Assembly (NCBI GenBank): GCA_002362735.1
Contig: DEUU01000454.1
Span: forward strand, 587-6,378
DNA length: 5,792 bases
Direction: 5' to 3'
Source: Dehalococcoidia bacterium UBA3254
GTDB taxonomy: Bacteria; Chloroflexota; Dehalococcoidia; Dehalococcoidales; UBA3254
The notes beneath the pieces were generated by a model that saw only the letters and a program-made list of their open reading frames with translations, ran no database searches and was not told the DNA's origin. Below, in pieces: positions 1 to 4,618 of this stretch (position 1 is its first letter; every line of letters begins with the position of its first letter). Position numbers and translations under genes: made by a program.

Positions 1-336
1 GATCCTACGGCCACCGTGCTCGGGAGAATTAAAACAAATCAAGATAAAATTAGAGATTCCATCGTCCGCATCGATATTAGCATTCCCGCCGCCATTTCGA
101 ATAAACTCCGGGACATTGAAATTCGCAATCAGGTGAAAGATGCCTCTTATATCACCATCGCCAAAGAAGTCCGCCGTGAAAACCGGTTGAGGATGGGGAA
201 GGGCACTCTGGAAGGGGTTACCCCCGAGGAAGCTCTTAAAGCTTACCTGGAGACGAAATACACGGCGGAAAGGGCCAGCATCCTTCTTGAATACGGGGAA
301 AAGCTAATCCAGGAGCGCAATGCCCGGCCGCAATAA
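1..336 (+). CDS. SbcD-like DNA repair exonuclease subunit, C-terminal fragment
   Basis: The reading frame is open from the first base and ends at TAA 334-336, so this is the last 111 codons of a gene that begins outside the window. The first GTG (position 16) is an internal codon and not a real start: the frame upstream of it reads DPTATVL, which continues the domain. The fragment resembles the C-terminal region of SbcD/Mre11-type nuclease subunits. It has an alternating strand segment (VRIDISIP), a basic segment with KEVRRENRLRMGK, and a final helix with EEALKAYLETK and LLEYGEKLIQE. In that family the N-terminal metallophosphoesterase domain carries the metal ligands and the C-terminal part caps it and contacts SbcC; the catalytic part is not visible here. 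The assignment rests on recalled resemblance of this tail only. The following MFS gene overlaps its last 17 nt, so the two are probably co-transcribed. Confidence 0.6.
   Translation, partial: DPTATVLGRIKTNQDKIRDSIVRIDISIPAAISNKLRDIEIRNQVKDASYITIAKEVRRENRLRMGKGTLEGVTPEEALKAYLETKYTAERASILLEYGEKLIQERNARPQ
311..315 (+). promoter_or_regulatory. Ribosome-binding site of the MFS gene
   Basis: AGGAG lies inside the last codons of the upstream gene, 4 nt before the ATG at 320. It supports that ATG as the start although it overlaps the SbcD-like frame. The spacing is slightly short. Confidence 0.55.
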
Positions 337-1588
337 AATATTTTACGGCTGGTGGATCGTCGCTGCGGCCTTCTCCATCGGTTTTTACAACGCCGGGATC
401 GTAATCTTCGGGTTCACCGCATTTTTTGAACCGATCGTCAACGAGTTCGGCTGGAGCTATGCTCAAGTCTCACTGGCGGCTTCGCTTCGCGGAGCTGAAA
501 CGGGGCTGGTCTCGCCGATACTGGGTTTCTTCGTGGAACGCTGGGGCTCCCGGTGGATATTTTTCATGAGTGGAATTTTCATCGGTCTGGGTTTAATTCT
601 ACTCAGTCAGATTCACTCACTGGGTGGATTCTACGGAGGCTTTGCCTTCATCGCGGTCGGGGTGAGTGCCTGTAGTCCCGCGGTAGCAAATCCTATTGCA
701 ATTCTCTGGTTCCGTAATCGTCTGGGACTGGCGATGGGTATTTTATCATCCGCTTCGGCGGCTGGCGGGTTAATGCTTCCCATCATTATTAAACTTATCG
801 ATGCTTTCGGATGGCGGCAGGCGGTATTTATCCTGGGCATCGGAGCTATTTTGATAGGGATACCTCTGTCCATGGTCATTCGCCATAAACCGGAACAGTA
901 CGGTTATTCGCCCGATGGGATACCGGCTTCCAGATCGGCCACCAATAAAACACAAAATACCCGCCTATCTGCTCCGGAACCAGAAATCGGAACCAAACAG
1001 GCGCTTTCGAGCCGCACTTTCTGGTTCCTGATAATGGGTTTTACTTTTCAGTATGTTACCATCAGCGCCGTGCTGGCCCATATCATGCCTTTTTTGAACA
1101 CCGTCAACGTCTCCAGGTCTACCGCCAGTTTCTTCGCCGCCTCGATTCCCCTGATCAGCGTAATAGGCCGTCTGGCTTCCGGCTGGATGAGCGATAGAAT
1201 GGACTGGAAAAAGGTGGTCATAGCTTCTTATATCGTGATCAGCATAGGCACGCTGCTTTTTAATTATGTTTCTATCTCCAAACTCTGGGTACTTGTGGTA
1301 GCTATCATTCTGTTTAGCCTCAGCTATGGCAGCACCACTACCCTCCGCGCCATCTCTTTAAGAAATTATTTTGGTAAAAGCAGGTTCGCCACGATTTTCG
1401 GCTTTTTCCTGGGGATACTATCTCTGGGGGCTATCCTGGGGCCTTTTGTTGCAGGGTGGATCTATGATACATGGAATAGCTATCAGTATGCGTGGATATT
1501 ATTTACCATCATTAATGTGGCTGGTCTGGTCTTGATGATCATCACTCCGCAGATACGAACCAAAGCACCGGCCGCCGGTGATACCTGA
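320..1588 (+). CDS. MFS transporter, oxalate/formate antiporter or monocarboxylate carrier-like
   Basis: This is a 422-residue integral membrane protein of normal MFS length, with about 12 hydrophobic segments and a polar central loop at residues 189-230. The N-terminus YGWWIVAAAF (9-18) is typical of the monocarboxylate / oxalate-formate antiporter branch. The loop between helices 2 and 3 carries a motif-A-like GFFVERWGSRW (69-79). The equivalent loop of the second half reads GRLASGWMSDRMDW (283-296), the internal repeat expected of MFS proteins. The family moves small organic anions across the cytoplasmic membrane by antiport or proton symport; the substrate here cannot be read from sequence. 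The gene starts at ATG 320 behind AGGAG, overlaps the preceding gene by 17 nt and ends at TGA 1586-1588. No separate promoter is visible, so it probably depends on transcription from upstream. The MFS call is firm; the subfamily is tentative. Confidence 0.88.
   Translation: MPGRNKIFYGWWIVAAAFSIGFYNAGIVIFGFTAFFEPIVNEFGWSYAQVSLAASLRGAETGLVSPILGFFVERWGSRWIFFMSGIFIGLGLILLSQIHSLGGFYGGFAFIAVGVSACSPAVANPIAILWFRNRLGLAMGILSSASAAGGLMLPIIIKLIDAFGWRQAVFILGIGAILIGIPLSMVIRHKPEQYGYSPDGIPASRSATNKTQNTRLSAPEPEIGTKQALSSRTFWFLIMGFTFQYVTISAVLAHIMPFLNTVNVSRSTASFFAASIPLISVIGRLASGWMSDRMDWKKVVIASYIVISIGTLLFNYVSISKLWVLVVAIILFSLSYGSTTTLRAISLRNYFGKSRFATIFGFFLGILSLGAILGPFVAGWIYDTWNSYQYAWILFTIINVAGLVLMIITPQIRTKAPAAGDT
1566..1580. 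repeat. GC-rich perfect hairpin at the end of the MFS gene
   Basis: CACCGG-CCG-CCGGTG forms a perfect 6-bp stem with a 3-nt loop over the last codons of the MFS gene, close to the convergent end of selD. No T-tract follows on the plus strand (ATACCTGATT). On the minus strand only CTTTGGTT follows. It is therefore at best a weak or atypical transcription end or an mRNA-stabilising hairpin, and may only reflect coding sequence. The convergent gap 1589-1634 itself holds no canonical terminator. Confidence 0.2.
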
Positions 1589-1634
1589 TTAAAACCGGGT
1601 CCCGCATGAACATTCAACGTAAAATGTATGGCTC

Positions 1635-2681
1635 TTAAGTCACGATGAGCTTATGTTCAGGCTGCCGGATAATCCTGCCGATAATTGCTGCATCCGTGAT
1701 GCCGGCACGCTGCAATTTCTCAACCAATATTTTAGAGGCATCCGGTGGAAGAGAGATAAGCAACCCACCGGAGGTCTGCGGATCAAAAAGGATATCTCTC
1801 TGATACTGCGCTATCTGATTTTTAAATATGACTGACGGCGCATAATATTCCCGGTTGCGTCCCAATCCGCCCGGATAAATTTCCTTTTTCAACAGGTCCA
1901 TTACTTCCGGAAAGACCGGCAACTTTTCAAATTCAATTTCGATTCCCAGATCGCCTTCCTGGACCAGATGAGAGGCGTGTCCGATTAGCCCAAATCCGGT
2001 AATATCCGTACAGGCATGGGCGCCCAGTTCGATCATCGACTCAGCGGCGATCTTATTCAAGGTGGTCATACTCTGAGTAACCGGACCCATAGTCTCTTCG
2101 GTAATCTGTCTACCCTTCAGGGCAGTGCTCATCACGCCGGTCCCCAGGGGTTTGGTCAGTACCAGATTATCACCGAGGCGCGTACCGGAGTTGGTAATCA
2201 AGCGATCAGGATGGACAACCCCGGTTACCGATAAGCCGTACTTCATCTCCGGGTCAACGACGCTGTGTCCGCCCATCAAAGCCACCCCGGCTTCCTGCAT
2301 CTTGGTCAGACCACCGCGAAGGATCTCCCTTAAAATCGAGATATCCAGGGTTCCGCTGGGGAAACAGACCACGTTCATAGCGGTGATGGGCTTCCCGCCC
2401 ATGGTATAAACGTCACTGATAGAATTGGCAGCGGCAATTTGTCCGAAGCTATAAGGGTCATTTACGATAGGGGTAATAAAATCAATGGTCTGGATGATGG
2501 CAACTTCGTCAGAAATTTTATAAACGCCAGCGTCGTCCAAACGATCGATGCTGCGCAGCACATTCGGATTTGGCGTCGGAATCAAATTACAAAGAGCTTT
2601 ACTCAGGTCACCCGGACCTATCTTGGCAGCTCAACCTGCTCCCCGCACTGTTTCTGTCAGGCGGGTATTCTGATTTTCCAT
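1635..2681 (-). CDS. selD: Selenide, water dikinase (selenophosphate synthetase), a Sec-containing selenoprotein
   Basis: SelD makes selenophosphate from selenide and ATP; this is the selenium donor for selenocysteine tRNA and for 2-selenouridine in tRNA. The protein is 348 residues if TGA codon 17 (2633-2631) is read as selenocysteine, close to E. coli SelD (347). The N-terminus then reads RLTETVRGAGUAAK, with U17 and K20 at the positions of the catalytic Cys17 and Lys20 of E. coli. Other family signatures follow: LDDAGVY (48-54), DFITPI (67-72), SISDVYTMGGKP (87-98), GGHS (137-140), DITGFGLIGH (226-235) and DPQTSGG (300-306). The start is ATG 2681, preceded by GGGAG at 4 nt; TTG 2585 (codon 33) would remove the active site and is not the real start. 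A SECIS-like hairpin directly follows the UGA. Cys19 of E. coli is Ala here. It is the last gene of a four-gene minus-strand operon and converges on the MFS gene. Confidence 0.93.
2594..2632 (-). promoter_or_regulatory. Putative bacterial SECIS element in selD mRNA
   Basis: On the minus strand the UGA at 2633-2631 is followed by a two-part hairpin. The upper stem AGGUC (2619-2615) pairs perfectly with GACCU (2609-2605) around a CGGGU loop (2614-2610). A lower stem GAGCU (2632-2628), which includes the last two bases of the UGA, pairs perfectly with AGCUC (2598-2594). An internal loop of 8 and 6 nt separates the two stems. Sixteen nt separate the UGA from the apical loop, and a G lies in the first two loop positions. 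Both agree with what is known of bacterial SECIS elements bound by the elongation factor SelB. The pairing was worked out by hand and no folding energy was computed. Confidence 0.72.
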
Positions 2682-2685
2682 ACTT

Positions 2686-2690
2686 CTCCC
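2686..2690 (-). promoter_or_regulatory. Ribosome-binding site that fixes the selD start at 2681
   Basis: GGGAG (minus strand, 2690 to 2686) sits 4 nt before ATG 2681 and directly after the stop codon of the upstream membrane-protein gene (2693-2691). TTG 2585 has no comparable site. This supports the longer, UGA-containing reading of selD. Confidence 0.65.
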
Positions 2691-3017
2691 TTAAGAGCAG
2701 AAAACTAGAAGACACGAATTCCAAACGACTATTCCGCAATAGACGGCAAGAAAAGCGGCAGAGGTCCAGAGAGCCACCCGGGGATAACGCCGGCTGATAT
2801 CCCAGAGAATCAATATGGCGATCATAACACCTACGGCTTTTACAATTATCAGCCCGGTATCTCCGGCAATATTTTTGAGAAACGGATTACCCTCATGGGC
2901 AATATCTTTTTGGATCAGGATATTAGTCAATATTCCATCAGTGATGTCAAGCAAAATAAGCAGCCCGAAGATATATTTGATAATATTTTTTAAACTAAAT
3001 ATGACTGATCTTTCTAT
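2691..3017 (-). CDS. Small DUF5658-like membrane protein with unresolved, possibly ATA, start
   Basis: The frame encodes a small hydrophobic protein with three likely membrane helices. The first is IFGLLILLDITDGILTNILI, followed by a soluble turn with HEGNPFLKN. A helix after VKAVGVMIAILILWD and a last helix near LAVYCGIVVWNSCLLVF complete it. The D-x-x-T helix followed by E-G-NPF resembles the small DUF5658 membrane family, whose function I do not know. The frame is open back to TAA 3041-3039 but has no ATG, GTG or TTG before TTG 2954, and that TTG would cut the first helix in half. The best candidate start is ATA 3017-3015, giving 108 residues. It overlaps the TAG stop of the preceding gene as ATAG and lies 7 nt after AAGG (3028-3025). 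Alternatives are ATT 2984, CTG 2963 or a sequence error. selD follows after 9 nt. Confidence 0.6.
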   Translation of the reverse strand: MERSVIFSLKNIIKYIFGLLILLDITDGILTNILIQKDIAHEGNPFLKNIAGDTGLIIVKAVGVMIAILILWDISRRYPRVALWTSAAFLAVYCGIVVWNSCLLVFCS

Positions 3018-3553
3018 TTTACTACCTTCAGCATTTCTTTAAACTGAGGACTTTCAGCTGTTCTCAGTAATTCATAGAGCAGCATCTCACCCACGGTCAA
3101 TTTTGCCCCCTCACTCTGCATCCTGGCAAGAGCAATCTCCCGATTTCGGCCGACCCTCGAAGAAACGACATCCGCTATCACCTGAACCTCATAGCCGGAT
3201 TTCAGCAGCTCCAGGGTGGTCTGATACACGCAAATGTGGGATTCTATCCCGCAAATTAAGACCTGCTTTCTATTTAAGTCGTTTAATACCCTGTGAAAAC
3301 CCTCATTCTGGCAGCAGCTGAAGCTAAATTTAGGGATTGGTTTTACTTCCGGCATGAGCTGCATCAGTTCCGGCAGGGTTGGACCAAGCCCTTTGGGATT
3401 TTGTTCCGTTAAAATAATGGGAATGCCCAGAATCCTGGCTCCAGTGATCAGTCTCCGGGCATTTTCCAGAAGAAGTTCTTTCTCATGCATGATATTCCAT
3501 AATTTACCCTGAATGTCTACGATTACAAGAACGGTATTTTCCAGTACCAGCAT
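3014..3553 (-). CDS. Isochorismatase-family cysteine hydrolase
   Basis: This 179-residue protein covers one complete isochorismatase-like hydrolase domain and little else. The catalytic triad of the fold is visible: Asp13 in VIVDIQ, Lys75 in IPKFSFS and Cys108 in GIESHICV, the last being the motif with the nucleophilic cysteine. A strand at 45-49 (PIILT) is followed by EQNPKGLGPT (50-59), and the tail ends with SPQFKEMLKVVK. Family members hydrolyse isochorismate, nicotinamide, N-carbamoyl compounds or other amides and esters; the GIESHICV form resembles the ISOC1/YcaC-like group, whose substrates are mostly unknown. No signal peptide is seen, so it is probably cytoplasmic. ATG 3553 is forced as the first start because TAA precedes it in frame; AGGGG (3569-3565) lies 11 nt upstream, a long spacing. 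It follows the lipoprotein gene by 16 nt. No substrate is proposed. Confidence 0.9.
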   Translation of the reverse strand: MLVLENTVLVIVDIQGKLWNIMHEKELLLENARRLITGARILGIPIILTEQNPKGLGPTLPELMQLMPEVKPIPKFSFSCCQNEGFHRVLNDLNRKQVLICGIESHICVYQTTLELLKSGYEVQVIADVVSSRVGRNREIALARMQSEGAKLTVGEMLLYELLRTAESPQFKEMLKVVK

Positions 3554-3569
3554 TTAGCGACATACCCCT

Positions 3570-4298
3570 TTACTTGTGTATCATTGTTGATCCGCCGGAC
3601 ACCGAGATATCCGTGAAAAGCGGATTACCGAGATAATAAACCTTCGAAGCATCGTTGAGGGTGGCATCGAACCTGCCGGTGACATTAAGGGTCGCCTCCG
3701 AAGCTTCTCTCAAATTTATTTGCGCGGTAGTCAGGGAAAGGTTTCCGAGATCGACCTTGCTGATCCCTTTACAGTCCAGGTCCAGGGAAGTGGCTGCCCC
3801 GATTAAATTGACCGAACTGGCGTCAGATAAATTAAGTACGATCTGATCAGCTTCCATGGCACCGTTTAAAATGCTGTCTCCGGAGAGAAAAAGAGAAAAT
3901 TGATCTTTTAACCGAAAACTGGTAATGACAGCTTTAGCACCGTCGGATAAATTCAGGGCAATCAGCTCGGGCATGGCGATTTTTATTTTCAGAGAGGTGG
4001 GGAAAAACGTAGCCGGAGCTTCAATGCTTAGTTTTAAGGTCTTGTGTTCCAGAGATACCTGAATACGGCTGAGGAGGTTCGAGTCTGTGCTGAGGGTTAA
4101 TTTGTAAGATTCAGACTGACTGACTTCGACCTCAAAAATACCTTTAATGTTGATACTATTAAAATCGGCGGCTTTAAGGTCCTGAACTACGATCGTGCCG
4201 GAACCATTTAAAGCGCTTCCTGCCCGGCTGCATCCCGGAATCAGGATTGAGAGCATTATGAGGGCTGCCAGGGATATTTTGAATAATCCATGTTTCAT
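3570..4298 (-). CDS. Exported lipoprotein with head-GIN (DUF2807-like) beta-repeat domain
   Basis: The 242-residue product begins with a basic and then hydrophobic signal sequence (MKHGLFKIS, then LAALIMLSIL) ending in a lipobox-like LIPGC. Cys23 is therefore the likely lipidated residue and the protein should be anchored outside the cytoplasmic membrane. After a short linker, NGSGTIVVQDLKAADFNSIN (31-50) and GIFEVEVSQSE match the opening of the head-GIN (DUF2807) domain. From residue 115 on, a motif of the type L-x-L-S-D-A-S-x-V recurs about every 19-21 residues: 115-125, 136-146, 155-167, 172-185, 194-206, 212-224 and 231-240. This is typical of a parallel beta-helix. The family is widespread but without a firmly known function; surface or adhesin-like and stress roles have been suggested. 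The start is ATG 4298 with only a weak upstream GGG. It is the first gene of the operon, behind a candidate promoter. Confidence 0.85.
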   Translation of the reverse strand: MKHGLFKISLAALIMLSILIPGCSRAGSALNGSGTIVVQDLKAADFNSINIKGIFEVEVSQSESYKLTLSTDSNLLSRIQVSLEHKTLKLSIEAPATFFPTSLKIKIAMPELIALNLSDGAKAVITSFRLKDQFSLFLSGDSILNGAMEADQIVLNLSDASSVNLIGAATSLDLDCKGISKVDLGNLSLTTAQINLREASEATLNVTGRFDATLNDASKVYYLGNPLFTDISVSGGSTMIHK

Positions 4299-4330
4299 CT
4301 GTATTACCCATTTTGAGGAAAACTATAAAC

Positions 4331-4359
4331 ATAGTAACAGGGTTCTTCATGTTATTCAA
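4331..4359 (-). promoter_or_regulatory. Candidate promoter of the lipoprotein-selD operon
   Basis: On the minus strand, TTGAAT (4359-4354) and TACTAT (4336-4331) are separated by 17 nt, each matching 4 of 6 bases of the sigma-70 consensus. The leader to ATG 4298 would be about 25 nt. TATAGT just downstream is a better -10 box but has no matching -35. Moderate evidence only. Confidence 0.35.
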
Positions 4360-4421
4360 CCCTAATATTAAAACCGAATATTTCAGACTGACTGGAGATA
4401 AGGAGAAGGGTTTCAGAAGGG

Positions 4422-4443
4422 CACCCCTTGCAATCAAGGGGTG
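4422..4443. repeat. Perfect 9-bp inverted repeat, possible operator
   Basis: CACCCCTTG (4422-4430) and CAAGGGGTG (4435-4443) are exact reverse complements around a CAAT spacer. No T-run follows on either strand, so it is not an intrinsic terminator. It lies in the middle of the divergent region, about 60 bp upstream of the lipoprotein promoter candidate and about 100 bp upstream of the CorC promoter candidate. That position would suit a dimeric regulator. I do not recognise the motif. Confidence 0.45.
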
Positions 4444-4545
4444 AAGAAGATGCAAGGGCGTGTCCTTTAGGAATTGCTTTTAATTCAAGGTTATCTGTTA
4501 CATAATATATTTGGATATTTTAACTGAATTGAAAGATCAAATTGC

Positions 4546-4574
4546 TTTACTAACAATATGACCGATGTTATGAT
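4546..4574 (+). promoter_or_regulatory. Candidate extended -10 promoter of the CorC-like gene
   Basis: TTTACT (4546-4551) and TATGAT (4569-4574) are spaced by 17 nt. The -10 box matches 5 of 6 consensus bases and is preceded by TGT, an extended -10 element. Transcription would begin near 4581, giving a leader of about 38 nt before ATG 4619. Confidence 0.5.
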
Positions 4575-4618
4575 GCAAATATACGCTCTTTTAAAGGAAT
4601 AGTGGAGAGTACCTCGAT

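Larger units (their letters stand above)
4299..4618. other. Divergent intergenic regulatory region
   Basis: These 320 nt separate the minus-strand lipoprotein operon from the plus-strand CorC-like gene and contain no convincing gene. They hold one candidate promoter in each direction, a perfect 9-bp inverted repeat (4422-4443), a short direct repeat AGAAGGG at 4404-4410 and 4415-4421, and a minor GAATT/AATTC inverted repeat (4471-4486). The part after 4470 is clearly AT-rich. I recognise no tRNA, small RNA or known riboswitch here. Confidence 0.7.

Noticed and set aside
1635..2585. selD as a 316-residue protein starting at TTG 2585
   Set aside because: This start has no good ribosome-binding site and omits the glycine-rich segment with the catalytic residue and Lys20. 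The upstream frame recovers both.
2631..2633. selD as a pseudogene with a nonsense mutation, or general recoding of TGA as Trp or Gly
   Set aside because: The TGA falls exactly on the known Cys/Sec position and is followed by a SECIS-like hairpin. Other genes here end at TGA (MFS gene) and use TGG for Trp, so TGA is not read as sense throughout.
3505..3563. Short out-of-frame ORF starting at ATG 3563 (minus strand) before the isochorismatase gene
   Set aside because: It gives only about 19 codons, with the ribosome-binding site practically touching the ATG; nothing supports it as a leader peptide.
4110..4394. 13-nt direct repeat TTCAGACTGACTG at 4110-4122 and 4382-4394
   Set aside because: One 13-nt match in 5.8 kb is close to chance expectation; one copy is coding and neither flank extends the match.
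4174..4455. 93-residue minus-strand open frame overlapping the lipoprotein start
   Set aside because: It overlaps the signal-peptide region of a well-supported lipoprotein in another frame and shows no recognisable domain.
4471..4486. GAATT/AATTC inverted repeat
   Set aside because: Five AT-rich base pairs with a 6-nt loop are expected by chance in this AT-rich stretch.
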